Shown here: in pieces, positions 8,876 through 17,915 of the stretch
Position numbering within the stretch: position 1 is the first letter of the stretch
Layout: every line of letters starts with the position of its first letter
Assembly: GCF_002209565.1 (NCBI RefSeq)
Contig: NZ_NJIH01000002.1
Location: forward strand, 248,001-312,000
Direction of reading: 5' to 3'
Source of the DNA: Candidimonas nitroreducens
Lineage (GTDB): Bacteria; Pseudomonadota; Gammaproteobacteria; Burkholderiales; Burkholderiaceae_B
DNA: 64,000 nucleotides
Program-made: the position numbers and the translations under genes
Notes under the pieces: model-generated
Database searches by the model: none
What the model saw: the letters and a program-made list of their open reading frames with translations, nothing else
What the model was told of the DNA's origin: nothing

Positions 8876-10789
8876 TCACCGCCTCCGACGGCCCGAGCCA
8901 TTGCTTCCGACGTATACCAGAGAGTCGCGCAGGTTCCGCAATTCGGTAGCGAGGAATTCCGGCAACTGGGAAAACGGCGCGGGCCTGCCGCCTTGATGAA
9001 CTGCGTTGGCCAGGGCCAACAGCGCCTGGCCGACTTCTTTTGCGCCGTCCGGGCCGAACAGTGCATGGGCTCTTTCGGCGGCGCGCCCGCCCGCCTCTTC
9101 CAGCGACCAGCAGGCCGAAAGCGTGCGATAGGCCAGGCGTTGGGCGGCCATGACCGCGGGCCACGCGCGCACCGCGGCATCCCGGTACCGCGACCTGGCG
9201 CCGACGCTGGAATCATAGGCCTCCAGCAACACTATCGTGCGATGCTGCAGATCCCGGCGCGCCTGCCGGGCCGGGCCGCTGGTGGCATCTCCGCTGGCCA
9301 CGTGCCCCAGCACATTTTTGAGCGCCACCAAGGTCTTCACGAGCTCTTGCGGGATGCGCACCGCCAGCGAGCGCGGTGTCGTCAGCGTCAGGATCGCCAG
9401 GCCGGTCACGCACCCGATAAAGGTATCGACGCCGCGCACCCAAAGCAGATGCTCTATGTGCGCCACCGGATGTCCGCCCGAAGCGATGGTCAGTGCCGCG
9501 GCCGTAATGAAGACTACGGCCAACGCATAGTTGCGGATCACGGTCATCTCGATGACGAACTGCAGCAGCATCAGCGTGGCCACCAGCCACAAGCCCTCGG
9601 GGTGCGCCATCAGGACGATGCCCGCCAGGATCAAGCCGACGAGAGTGCCGCTCATTCTTTCTATGCCGCGCTGCAGGCTGCGCACCCAGTCCAGCCCCTG
9701 GTGCAGAATCAGCACCGCAGCCGCCATGGTCCAATAAGCACGCTCCAGTCCGAGCAGCGCACCGATCGTCCCGGCGATGGCGGTCGCGACACCGACACGG
9801 GCGGCCGCCAATAGAGCCGGCGACCAGGGACGGAAGCTTTCCCGCAGCGAATCCCACAAGCCGTAATGGCCCAGCGGAATATGATCGGGGACGGTGCGCT
9901 CCGCCTGGTCGGCGGGATGCGCGGCTTGCGCCCCGATCTGGCGCGCCTTTGCGGCGGCATCCTCGAGCCCCGCGCCACCCGGCCCGGAGGCGTTCATGAC
10001 GCCGGCAAACAGCAGATGCAGTTCCCTATTGAGCGCGCGCAGGTAGCTCAGGGCGCCATTGGGCCTGGGCTTGGCAGGCTGGCGCGTGACCAGCGTCGCC
10101 CAGGAATGATGCATGGCCAGCGCCGCGGCATGGCGGGCGCCGTCTTCGTCCGGCGTACCGACAGCCTGGGCATAGCGTGCCACGGCCTGTGCGGCCGCCA
10201 CGACGGCCGCCCTTTCCGGGCCGCGCGGCCGGATCAGTGCGCCCGCCATGTGCACCAGCCACGCGAACGCGCCTCCGGCCAGGATGAGCAGCCCGACCTG
10301 AGCAACGGACAAATGGCTGATGGGCATGCCCGTACCCGCGGCACAGCCCAGCGCGAACATGTAGGCGCCCGGCGGCCCGACCCGCAGCGCATTGCACAAG
10401 AATGTGGCGGCCATCGCGATCAGCACGACCACGGGTACCACCAGCAGAGGCATTTCGGCCGCCCAGACGCCCAGCATGACCGCCAAGGCAAAGGACACGG
10501 CAACCGCAGCGAGATGGATCGCGCGGTTCAAATACGGCCTGCCGCTGCCATAAAGCGTGGTGAAGGCCCCGATCGTGGCCATCAGCCCTGCGGCCACATC
10601 GCCCGCAAGCCACCCGGCCAGCACCGGCACCCCCATGCAGAAGGCTGCGCGTATCGCAAACGGCCAGCGCCGGCCGGCCGGGCGCAATTTGAACAGCGAG
10701 GACAGCCGGACGGAAGGCGGCGGCGGAACGGAGGGAGGGCTTGAGCTCATTGAGGCCGGTCGTTTCCGGATGGTTGATGCGGCAGGCAT
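8876..10789 (-). CDS. FUSC-family membrane protein, aromatic acid exporter-like
   Basis: Inner-membrane protein of the FUSC/YccS/AaeB family, members of which export aromatic carboxylic acids or are of unknown role. At up to 637 residues it shows the family's duplicated plan: a hydrophobic block (about 45-185), a cytosolic Ala/Arg-rich segment (about 185-320), then a second membrane block. The second block carries the FUSC signature around ERAYWTMAAAVLILHQG followed by LQRGIERMSGTLVG. A soluble alpha-helical tail rich in Arg follows. No clear ribosome site separates the ATG at 10789 from another at 10750 (14 residues in). It is monocistronic as far as seen and divergent from the ketopantoate reductase gene, with about 115 bp between them. 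The substrate is unknown. Confidence 0.85.
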   Translation of the reverse strand: MPAASTIRKRPASMSSSPPSVPPPPSVRLSSLFKLRPAGRRWPFAIRAAFCMGVPVLAGWLAGDVAAGLMATIGAFTTLYGSGRPYLNRAIHLAAVAVSFALAVMLGVWAAEMPLLVVPVVVLIAMAATFLCNALRVGPPGAYMFALGCAAGTGMPISHLSVAQVGLLILAGGAFAWLVHMAGALIRPRGPERAAVVAAAQAVARYAQAVGTPDEDGARHAAALAMHHSWATLVTRQPAKPRPNGALSYLRALNRELHLLFAGVMNASGPGGAGLEDAAAKARQIGAQAAHPADQAERTVPDHIPLGHYGLWDSLRESFRPWSPALLAAARVGVATAIAGTIGALLGLERAYWTMAAAVLILHQGLDWVRSLQRGIERMSGTLVGLILAGIVLMAHPEGLWLVATLMLLQFVIEMTVIRNYALAVVFITAAALTIASGGHPVAHIEHLLWVRGVDTFIGCVTGLAILTLTTPRSLAVRIPQELVKTLVALKNVLGHVASGDATSGPARQARRDLQHRTIVLLEAYDSSVGARSRYRDAAVRAWPAVMAAQRLAYRTLSACWSLEEAGGRAAERAHALFGPDGAKEVGQALLALANAVHQGGRPAPFSQLPEFLATELRNLRDSLVYVGSNGSGRRRR

Positions 10790-10905
10790 AAATAATAAAC
10801 GGCCCGGCCGGACAACGCGAGCCGGCCCCCGCCCGCCTGCTGCGGTATATTGATACGCTCTATAAATGAGTACGCCGGCGCCAAGGCCGGCGAGAGGGTT
10901 CCGAC

Positions 10906-11817
10906 ATGAAGATCGCCGTCATGGGTGCGGGCGCGGTGGGCTGCTATTACGGCGCCATGCTGGCGCGCGCGGGGCACGAGGTCGTGCTTATAGGCCGCCC
11001 GCAGCACGTCGAAGCCATCGAACGCGACGGCCTGCGCCTGCAAGCGCAGCAATTCGACGAGCGCATCGATCCGTCGCAGCTGACGGCCAGTGTCGATCCG
11101 GCCGCCGCAAGCGGCGCGCAGCTCGTGCTGTTCTGCGTGAAATCGCCCGATACCGAAAGCGCCGGCGCCGCCATCGGGCCGCATCTGGCCGCCGACACGC
11201 TCGTACTCACTTTGCAAAACGGCGTAGACAACGCCGAGCGCCTGCGCGGCGTGATTGCCCAAGAGGTCGCCGCCGCAGTGGTTTATGTCGCCACCGAAAT
11301 GGCGGGGCCGGGCCACGTGCTGCACCACGGCCGGGGCGAGCTCGTCATCGAGCCCTCTACTCGCAGCGACGCCCTGGCCCGCACGTTCGCCGCGGCGGCC
11401 ATTCCCACCGAGGTATCGGCCAATGTACGCGGCGCGCTCTGGGCCAAGTTGATCCTGAACTGCGCCTACAACGTGCTGTCGGCCATATCGCAGCTACCCT
11501 ATGGCCGCCTCGTCGCCAGCGCCGGCGTACGTGCCTCGATACGCGACATCGTGGCCGAATGCACCGCCGTCGCCCAGGCCGATGGCGTGAGCCTGCCGCC
11601 GGATCTCGAACTGGCCGTGCGCCGCATCGCCGAGACCATGCCAGGCCAATATTCTTCCACCGCCCAAGACGTGGCGCGCGGCAAGCCCAGCGAAATCGAT
11701 CATCTCAACGGCTTTGTCGTGAAGCGCGGCGAGGCGCTCGGCGTGGCCACGCCGGCCAACCGGCTGCTGCATACGCTGGTAAAGCTCATCGAGGACAAGG
11801 CCAGCGGCGCGATCTGA
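10906..11817 (+). CDS. panE: 2-dehydropantoate 2-reductase (PanE/ApbA family)
   Basis: NADPH-dependent reductase expected to convert ketopantoate to pantoate in pantothenate/CoA synthesis. The protein has 303 residues, the normal length. The N terminus MKIAVMGAGAVGCYYG holds the GxGxxG Rossmann motif (7-12). The conserved ALWAKLILNCAYN segment carries the catalytic Lys, and GKPSEIDHLNG near the C terminus is the family's E-I-D-xx-N-G signature. A GAGAGGG sequence precedes the ATG. Bacterial genomes often carry several paralogues of this family with other 2-oxoacid substrates. Nothing nearby belongs to the pantothenate pathway, so the family is sure and the substrate likely but not certain. 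Confidence 0.85.
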   Translation: MKIAVMGAGAVGCYYGAMLARAGHEVVLIGRPQHVEAIERDGLRLQAQQFDERIDPSQLTASVDPAAASGAQLVLFCVKSPDTESAGAAIGPHLAADTLVLTLQNGVDNAERLRGVIAQEVAAAVVYVATEMAGPGHVLHHGRGELVIEPSTRSDALARTFAAAAIPTEVSANVRGALWAKLILNCAYNVLSAISQLPYGRLVASAGVRASIRDIVAECTAVAQADGVSLPPDLELAVRRIAETMPGQYSSTAQDVARGKPSEIDHLNGFVVKRGEALGVATPANRLLHTLVKLIEDKASGAI

Positions 11818-12051
11818 TACGAATTCGCGCCTTGTTCCCCCAACGTGCTTGCCGTTTCGATCGCGAACCCGGATGAACGGCCGCACAGCGACCCCGCTTT
11901 CTTCGTCCGGCCATCTTGAATTGGAATATGCGCGGGTTCGACCGTTACGCACAAGCATGCTGATAACTATCTTGAAACAGAGCAAAGCGCATACCGAACC
12001 TGCCGGCAGCCGGCCCGGCACAAGCGACCTGGCAGGCACACCGGAGACCAA

Positions 12052-12984
12052 GTGACAACGTCGTCGAAAGAACATTTGCTGGGTGTCGCCGGCGTACTGG
12101 CGGCTTCCATACTCTGGGGAACGACCGGCGTCTCCGCCACCTTCGCTCCGGAAGTCGGCGCGGCGGCGATCGGCGCGGCGGCCATGGGCGTCGGCGGCTT
12201 GCTCCAGGCCGCCACGGCAATCCGCGCCATTGCCCGCAACGCCGCTGCGCTGCGGCTGCAATGGCTCTGGCTGCTGCTGGGCGCCCTGGCCGTCGCAGTC
12301 TACCCCTTGGCCTTCTACGCATCGATGCGCATGGCCGGAGTAACCGTAGGTACGGTGGTTTCGATCGGCTCCGCGCCCCTGCTGTCCGCAGCCATCGAGA
12401 TGCTCATGGACGGCCTGCGCGCCACCACCCGATGGGCCTTCGGCGCCTCCCTGGGCCTGGCGGGCATAGTCCTGCTCTGCATCGCCGAAAGCGGCCATGG
12501 CGCGGCCACCACGGCGCCTTCGGTCATCGGCGGCGTGGCGCTGGGCCTGCTCGCCGGCCTGACCTACGCCCTGTATTCCTGGGCGGCTCGGCGCCTGATG
12601 CAGCGCCGTATTCCATCGCGGGCGGCCATGGGCGCAATCTTCGGCCTGGGCGGCCTGTTGCTGATGCCCGTGCTGTACGCCACGGGCGCGCCGTTCCTGG
12701 CATCGTGGAACAATGCGGCCGTGGGCATCTATATGGCTCTGGTGCCGATGTTCCTGGGCTACGCCTGCTTCGGCTACGGCCTAGCGCGCGTCCGGGCCAG
12801 CACGGCTACCACCCTTTCCCTGCTGGAACCGGTCGTCGCCGCGGCTCTTGCCGCCGCCATCGTCGGCGAACGGCTCCCCGGCTTAGGCTGGACGGGCGTC
12901 GCGCTCATCTTCGCATGCCTGGTGTGCATTACGCTTCCAGCAAGGCGGCGCAATACGCCGCGCCGCCGGCCCATGCCGACCTGA
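12052..12984 (+). CDS. EamA/DMT-family exporter
   Basis: Inner-membrane transporter of the drug/metabolite superfamily, members of which mostly export amino acids or other small metabolites. The protein has 310 residues with about ten hydrophobic segments in two EamA repeats. The first repeat ends near VGTVVSIGSAPLLSAAIE. The second ends near STATTLSLLEPVVAAALAAAIVGE, a very typical closing helix of the family (LLEPV..A...GE). The start is GTG, supported by GGAG at 12043-12046. The C terminus is Arg-rich. It stands about 230 bp behind the panE-like gene, with nothing recognised in the gap. The substrate is unknown. Confidence 0.9.
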   Translation: MTTSSKEHLLGVAGVLAASILWGTTGVSATFAPEVGAAAIGAAAMGVGGLLQAATAIRAIARNAAALRLQWLWLLLGALAVAVYPLAFYASMRMAGVTVGTVVSIGSAPLLSAAIEMLMDGLRATTRWAFGASLGLAGIVLLCIAESGHGAATTAPSVIGGVALGLLAGLTYALYSWAARRLMQRRIPSRAAMGAIFGLGGLLLMPVLYATGAPFLASWNNAAVGIYMALVPMFLGYACFGYGLARVRASTATTLSLLEPVVAAALAAAIVGERLPGLGWTGVALIFACLVCITLPARRRNTPRRRPMPT

Positions 12985-13086
12985 ATCGGGCAGAAAGCTG
13001 TCTGGCGGGCATTGCCGCCCAGCCTCTTCAAGACACTGGACCATTGCCGCGGCGCCATGCCGCAGCCCCGGCCGCAGAGGGCGGAA

Positions 13087-13500
13087 TCACGCCACCGTTT
13101 CGATTTCAACGGTGACTTGAGTCATCAACTTGTGAATAGGACATTTGGCGGCCACCTGCCGCAGCGTTTCGCGCTGCGCGTCGGTCAGGGGCCCCTGGAA
13201 GTCCAGATGGACACGCAAACGGTATTTGCCCAGGCGCTCTTCGTGGCTGTCTCGCTCTACGCGGGTCGCGACCCGCTCCAGCGGGATATTGTGGCGCTTC
13301 GCGTACCAGGTTGCGGTGAGCGCCTTGCAGGAAGCCAGGGCGGCGTCGAAATAATCGTGCGGACTGGGCGCGGAGTCGACGCTTCCGGCTTCGGCGTCCA
13401 CATCCGCGTGGAGCGTGTGCTCGCGCACATGCAGAGTCTGTGGATAGTCGCCCGGCTTGGTTGTGGCGCAATCAACTTCGTTGGTGTAAGTCTCGGTCAT
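13087..13500 (-). CDS. OsmC-like protein
   Basis: Small OsmC/Ohr-fold protein of 137 residues, starting at MTETYTNE. Members with two conserved cysteines act as thiol peroxidases on organic hydroperoxides. Here one Cys lies in LASCKA and the second in AAKCPIHKLM; the Lys-Cys-Pro-xx-Lys context is typical of the YhfA/OsmC branch rather than of Ohr. An upstream in-frame ATG would add 16 residues without better support. The gene stands alone and converges with the EamA gene. A peroxide-reducing role is inferred from the family; physiological substrates of this branch are poorly known. Confidence 0.85.
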   Translation of the reverse strand: MTETYTNEVDCATTKPGDYPQTLHVREHTLHADVDAEAGSVDSAPSPHDYFDAALASCKALTATWYAKRHNIPLERVATRVERDSHEERLGKYRLRVHLDFQGPLTDAQRETLRQVAAKCPIHKLMTQVTVEIETVA

Positions 13501-13724
13501 GATGGTCGGATTCCTCGCAGCCATGGCGTTGTTCGATCCGCGCACCACACCCTTACCCAGTCACAGGGTCAACGGCTCATCTTTACTGCTTGATGCCATC
13601 GAGCCCCACGGCGACGCCCGGGATGAGCCCCGGCATCGCAGGCGGACAGGCAAAATCGATCAACTCAATACAGGACTTGCCATATTACTGCACAGACGCG
13701 TAGAGCCTGCGGGCCGAACAAGGC

Positions 13725-14441
13725 TTACCACGCAACAGCACGGCCCTTGCGGTCAAGATACTCCAGGCCCGGCCTGTCCCACTTCGAGAGCAGCGTGTCC
13801 ACGATGTCCGGAACGGCTTCATCCAGGCCGAACGGCGCATCCGGCCCACCCAAGGCAGTGCGGATCCACCCCGGAGCCAGCAACAACAGGGCGCGGGGCT
13901 CTCCCGTATGGCGCGCGGCATAGCTGCGCATGGTCTGATTCAGAGCCGACTTGCTGCTGCGATAAACCTCATGCCCGCCCTTCTCGTTTCCGGCAATGCT
14001 GCCCTGCCCCGAAGACATGACGCCGATCAGGCCATCGGTTTGCACCAGCTCTTGCAAGGCTTCGACGACGCGCATCGGGCCGAGTGCATTTGTGACCATC
14101 ACGCGCACGAACTCTTCCGTGGAAACCTCTGCGATGGTTTCGTTCTGATTGCTGTTCGCGGTGCCTGAATTTACGAACAGCATATCGAAGCGCCGCCCCT
14201 CCAGCCGAGCGCGCAGCGCCGCGATCTGATCCGGCTCCGTAATGTCGAGATGCTCTATCCGGACGCGGCCCGCATATTCATCCGCCAGCACGTGTAAGCC
14301 AGTGTGCGCGCTTTGACGCACCGTACCGACGACGTTCCATCCTCTTTTCAGGAATTCCTCTGCCATAGCGCATCCGAGGCCGCGCGAGGCGCCAATGAGC
14401 AGAACGGTGGGACGAGCTTCATGGCTGCTTGAATGTGTCAT
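13725..14441 (-). CDS. Short-chain dehydrogenase/reductase
   Basis: NAD(P)-dependent SDR of 238 residues. The cofactor motif GASRGLGCAMAEEF is at about 17-30. Asp in LDITEPDQ fits the adenine pocket, and NSG stands in place of the usual NAG. The catalytic residues are Ser in VMSSGQGS and the Tyr/Lys pair of YRSSK. The tail PGWIRTALGGPDA matches the loop that closes over the active site. It is transcribed away from a LysR gene starting at 14571, and such divergent pairs are usually regulator and target. The substrate is unknown; the sequence resembles carbonyl-reductase-like SDRs of the C-factor type. Confidence 0.88.
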   Translation of the reverse strand: MTHSSSHEARPTVLLIGASRGLGCAMAEEFLKRGWNVVGTVRQSAHTGLHVLADEYAGRVRIEHLDITEPDQIAALRARLEGRRFDMLFVNSGTANSNQNETIAEVSTEEFVRVMVTNALGPMRVVEALQELVQTDGLIGVMSSGQGSIAGNEKGGHEVYRSSKSALNQTMRSYAARHTGEPRALLLLAPGWIRTALGGPDAPFGLDEAVPDIVDTLLSKWDRPGLEYLDRKGRAVAW

Positions 14442-14570
14442 GGCCGCAAACCTGATCGAGATTGGACGAACAATAATTCTGCTGCAAGGCCATCACTTGC
14501 ACCAGACGCACGCGATGCAATAATAGTATGCATGAAACACAATCCATGATCCTTTCAAAAGCGACCCGCC

Positions 14571-15497
14571 ATGCAAGCCGTGGACTTGAATCTGCTTACC
14601 GCACTGGACGTATTGCTCTCCGAGCAAAGCGTGACCAAAGCCGCGCACCGGCTCGGGTTGAGCCCCTCCGCCATGAGCAGGACACTGTCCAGGCTGCGAG
14701 CAGCCACGGGAGATCAACTGCTCGTACAGGCGGGCCGAACGCTTGTTCCGACTCCGCACGCCGAGCGGCTCGGCCTACACGTCCACGAGCTCGCCCGCAA
14801 CGCCCGGGCCGTACTTCAGCCTGTCAGCACAGCCCCGGACATCGCCCGGCTCGAGCGAACCTTCACTATCCGGGCCAACGACGGCTTCGTCGACCTGCTC
14901 GGCGCCCCACTCGCAACGGCGATCGGCCGCGCCGCTCCGCACGTCCGCATCCGCTACATCGCCAAGCACGACAAGGACGCACAAGCGCTGCGGGAGGGCA
15001 TGATCGACCTGGAGATCGGAGTGATCGGCACTGCTGCGCCGGAACTGAAGACACGACTGCTCTTTCACGACAGGTTCGTCGGCATTTGCCGAGCCGGCCA
15101 CCCGCTTTTGCAAAAACCCGGAGTAACCCCGAAGCACTACGCCGGCTACCGGCACGTGGTCGTATCGCGCAAGCGCCAATTCGCTGGCCCAGTAGACGAC
15201 GCCTTGGGCCAACTGGGCTTGCGCAGAACCATCGTCATGGTGGTTCCCACCTATGCCAACGCCATGCAGATCGTGCGCCACTCCGATCTGCTAGGGCTTA
15301 TTCCGCACTCGAGCCTCGGCAGCGCCGCAGGCAGCCATGCAGCCAATGAAGGCCTGCAGTACTTCGAGCTGCCCGTGCGCACCCCGCGAATCAAAATATC
15401 CGCCATCTGGCACCCGCGCCTGCACGCGGATCCGGCCCACCGCTGGCTGCGCGATACGATTCTGGAGGTTTGCAGAAGCACAGGGGTCGCCGGTTGA
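14571..15497 (+). CDS. LysR-family transcriptional regulator
   Basis: LysR-type regulator of 308 residues. The N-terminal winged helix-turn-helix runs through LNLLTALDVLLSEQSVTKAA and LGLSPSAMSRTLSRLR, followed by the linker helix and a periplasmic-binding-like effector domain with alternating alpha/beta pattern (about 90-300). It is divergent from the SDR gene with a 129-bp intergenic region, so it most likely controls that gene and itself. Its DNA-binding end resembles the NodD/PcaQ-type branch (MSRTLSRLR). The effector cannot be predicted. Confidence 0.9.
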   Translation: MQAVDLNLLTALDVLLSEQSVTKAAHRLGLSPSAMSRTLSRLRAATGDQLLVQAGRTLVPTPHAERLGLHVHELARNARAVLQPVSTAPDIARLERTFTIRANDGFVDLLGAPLATAIGRAAPHVRIRYIAKHDKDAQALREGMIDLEIGVIGTAAPELKTRLLFHDRFVGICRAGHPLLQKPGVTPKHYAGYRHVVVSRKRQFAGPVDDALGQLGLRRTIVMVVPTYANAMQIVRHSDLLGLIPHSSLGSAAGSHAANEGLQYFELPVRTPRIKISAIWHPRLHADPAHRWLRDTILEVCRSTGVAG

Positions 15498-15648
15498 AGG
15501 AGAAATTTCTCAACCGCCCGCTCAGGGCGCGCCGCTACCCAGCAGGGCAGCTTGATCTTTGGTGATTACTCTGGCTACAAGGCTTGCTTTACACAAAGAG
15601 TAACCGAGACCGGTCGTATGGCTCATGCTCGGGCGCAAATTCTTCGAA

Positions 15649-16563
15649 CTACATACACCCCTGCGAATTTGCCAAATCCGCACGAATATAAGCCCCGAAG
15701 CGTTTGAGCAATAAGCCGTGACGCAGCCGGTGGGCATACATTAAAGCCAGCGTTGCAGTAAACGCCGCGCGCAGTGGACGAACCACGAGATCCACCTTTT
15801 GGGACTCTTCCAGGGCGGCGATGGGGTTCATCAAACTAACACCTATGCCAGCCGCGACCAGCGCACAGGCAGAGGCGCCCAGCTCCGTCTCTGCAACGAT
15901 CCTGGGTTGGACACCGGACTGGGCAAAATACCCGTCTATGGCAGCCGCCAGAGAGCTGCCGCGCACAAAGGTAATCAAGTCTTCGGCGGCTAAATCCGCA
16001 GCACTGATTTGGGCGCTTCGGCTTAAGCTGTGCCCCGGCGGCAGCACACATACACAAGGCAGGGTGGCGATGGGAATGGTGTCAACCTCGCTGCTCAATT
16101 GTCCATAGCTCATGACCAAGCCAATGTCGTCTATCCCGGCCTTGATGCGTTCTTGTAACGCGTTAGCTCCGGCGACATGTATGGAGACTCGAGTTTCGGG
16201 GTGGTCATGTTTCAGGCAAGCCACCGCACGCGACAAAAGACCGCCCGCCAGACGCGGCATGGCGACAAACCGTATGTGTTCAGTGGTGAACGACCTTATA
16301 TCGGCCGCCGCGGCTTCCACGCTGGCGATGCCGATATAGTGCTTTTCGATTTCCGCATACAGCCGCGCGCCTTCGGGAGACAGGCTGATGCGCGTGCCCT
16401 TGCGCGCGAATACGGCAAACCCGACGATGTCTTCGAGCTGGCCCACCAAGCGGCTGATCTGCGGCTGGGATGTGTGACGTTCCCGCGCCGCCTTGGTCAT
16501 AGACCCGGTGGCGACAATGGCTTGGAAGGCATCCAAATGCTGTGAACCAAGACGACGTGCCAT
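15649..16563 (-). CDS. LysR-family regulator, divergent from the amino-acid ABC operon
   Basis: LysR-type regulator of 304 residues, starting at MARRLGSQHLDAF; AAGGT lies about 8 nt upstream. An ATG 36 residues earlier lacks support and would run through the probable promoter. The helix-turn-helix is SMTKAARERHTSQPQISRLVGQLE and the rest is the usual two-lobed effector domain. It stands back to back with the binding-protein gene at 16873, and the 309-bp region between them holds an AT-rich dyad with T-N11-A spacing. It is therefore the probable controller of the ABC transporter and perhaps the threonine aldolase. Base composition in this block is AT-richer than in the flanking core genes. Confidence 0.9.
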   Translation of the reverse strand: MARRLGSQHLDAFQAIVATGSMTKAARERHTSQPQISRLVGQLEDIVGFAVFARKGTRISLSPEGARLYAEIEKHYIGIASVEAAAADIRSFTTEHIRFVAMPRLAGGLLSRAVACLKHDHPETRVSIHVAGANALQERIKAGIDDIGLVMSYGQLSSEVDTIPIATLPCVCVLPPGHSLSRSAQISAADLAAEDLITFVRGSSLAAAIDGYFAQSGVQPRIVAETELGASACALVAAGIGVSLMNPIAALEESQKVDLVVRPLRAAFTATLALMYAHRLRHGLLLKRFGAYIRADLANSQGCM

Positions 16564-16872
16564 GGCAAGACCTTTATAAACCAATTTTATTGAGTTGCCA
16601 TGCGTTCCGCGCAATGGAAGTGTGTTTGCCCGCCGTCCGGAAAAGCTGGCCTCGATTGATCCTGCAATCATGACTAGCTTATATCATATTTGCATAATAT
16701 AGATCTCTATTCGCATTTCCATACGCAAAACCTCCGTGACACAATGCCTATGGAACTGTGAATCGCGCAACGCAATTGCCTAACTTGCGCCATGCAGCAA
16801 TCGCCGCGCTCCACCCCACTGTCGGTATTTGATCCAGGGCATTTTCACGACCCATGGACGCACGGAGGAAAT
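16564..16872. other. Divergent AT-rich control region
   Basis: About 309 bp between the LysR gene and the amino-acid-binding protein gene hold no gene. The centre (16675-16740) is strongly AT-rich for this genome and should carry both promoters. A dyad at 16681-16700 is described separately. An open frame reaching back to 16792 ahead of the binding protein is not counted as coding, because a perfect GGAGGA site marks the ATG at 16873. Confidence 0.55.
16681..16700. promoter_or_regulatory. Candidate LysR operator (T-N11-A dyad)
   Basis: ATATCAT-ATTTGC-ATAATAT forms an inverted repeat with one mismatch in 7-bp arms. It contains T-N11-A between 16684 and 16696, the classical core of LysR-type binding sites. 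It lies between a LysR gene and its divergent transporter operon, 118 bp from the regulator's start codon. The AT-rich setting makes chance dyads more likely, so confidence is moderate. Confidence 0.4.
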
Positions 16873-17781
16873 ATGCACAACCTTTCACGCTTGGCCATTC
16901 TGAGCGCTTTAATATCGGTGACGACGGTCTCGTTCGGCGCCAGCCGGATCGACCGGATCAAGGAAACCAAAACGCTACAAATCGGTGCGCCCGAATCGGC
17001 CCTGCCTTTTTCGTACCTGGATGCAAATCAAAAGCCTGTCGGATATACGGTCGAGGTGTGTCAGGCCGCCGCCGGCTTGATCGCGAAGAAACTGGGCATT
17101 GACGACCTGCGCGTGAACTATGTGCCTACGACCTCATCCACACGACTGGTGTTGATTCAGAATGGAACCATCGACTTGGAGTGTGGTAACACCACGAACA
17201 AAGCCGACCGTAAAAAGCAAGTGGATTTTTCTCCCACCACGTTTATCGCCCAAGTGGTGCTGGTGGCGAAAAAAAGCTCCGGCGTGAATGTCAATGACTT
17301 AAGTACGTTTCGCGGTAAAACCATTGCCGCGACTTCGGGTGGCCAAACCTATAAGGTTGCCGCCGACCTCAATGCAGAACACCACTACGGGATCACCATG
17401 GCGGGCGCTCCGGATACCACGCGGGCGTTCATAATGATGGCGACCGACCGGGCCGATGCCGCAGTCAGCGACGATGCGCTGCTATATGCCGCCGTTGCCA
17501 AGACCAAAAATCCGAAAGACTACGTGGTCGGGACACACGGGCTGGACTTCGCTCCCTATGGAATCGTTGAGCCCAAGGGCGACCCCGAATTTAAGGCTTT
17601 AGTCGACGAAGCCGTGATCCAGTTGATGAAAAATGGCGAGATCGCACGCTTATATCAAAAGTATTTTGATTCGCCGATTACTGCACGCAAAATCAATTTG
17701 AACTACCCCATGAGCGACATCCTGAAAAACGCAATAGCCAACCCGACCGACTCCAGCGACCCCGCCGACTATAAACATTAA
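16873..17781 (+). CDS. Polar amino-acid ABC transporter binding protein (GltI-like)
   Basis: Periplasmic solute-binding protein of family 3, 302 residues. The ATG at 16873 follows GGAGGA by a few bases. Residues 1-24 are a signal peptide cut after SFG/ASR or nearby. The mature part begins with TLQIGAPESALPFSYLDANQKPVGYTVEVCQ, the standard N-terminal motif of glutamate/aspartate/glutamine-type binding proteins. CGNTTNKADRKKQVDFSP is the conserved ligand-contact region. The tail GEIARLYQKYFDSPI is also family-typical. It heads a four-gene transporter operon (binding protein, two permeases, ATPase). By similarity to GltIJKL an acidic amino acid is a reasonable substrate, but this is not proved. 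Confidence 0.9.
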   Translation: MHNLSRLAILSALISVTTVSFGASRIDRIKETKTLQIGAPESALPFSYLDANQKPVGYTVEVCQAAAGLIAKKLGIDDLRVNYVPTTSSTRLVLIQNGTIDLECGNTTNKADRKKQVDFSPTTFIAQVVLVAKKSSGVNVNDLSTFRGKTIAATSGGQTYKVAADLNAEHHYGITMAGAPDTTRAFIMMATDRADAAVSDDALLYAAVAKTKNPKDYVVGTHGLDFAPYGIVEPKGDPEFKALVDEAVIQLMKNGEIARLYQKYFDSPITARKINLNYPMSDILKNAIANPTDSSDPADYKH

Positions 17782-17836
17782 TTTAACGCCCAAGCCTACG
17801 TCCATGATCCAGGACATTTAGGCTGCTCAACAGCAC

Positions 17837-17877
17837 AGAGGCCTCGCCCAGCTCAGTCATGAAGGGGCGAGGCCTCT
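17837..17877 (+). terminator. Strong stem-loop between binding-protein and permease genes
   Basis: AGAGGCCTCGCCC (17837-17849) pairs perfectly with GGGCGAGGCCTCT (17865-17877), a 13-bp stem with a 15-nt loop. No T-run follows, so it is more likely an RNA-stabilising or partial-termination hairpin than a full terminator. Such hairpins between the binding-protein and permease genes are a known way to make the binding protein in excess. Confidence 0.7.
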
Positions 17878-17915
17878 ATGCTCAGAAATACACGCGGTGA
17901 AAGTCGGAGAGCGCA

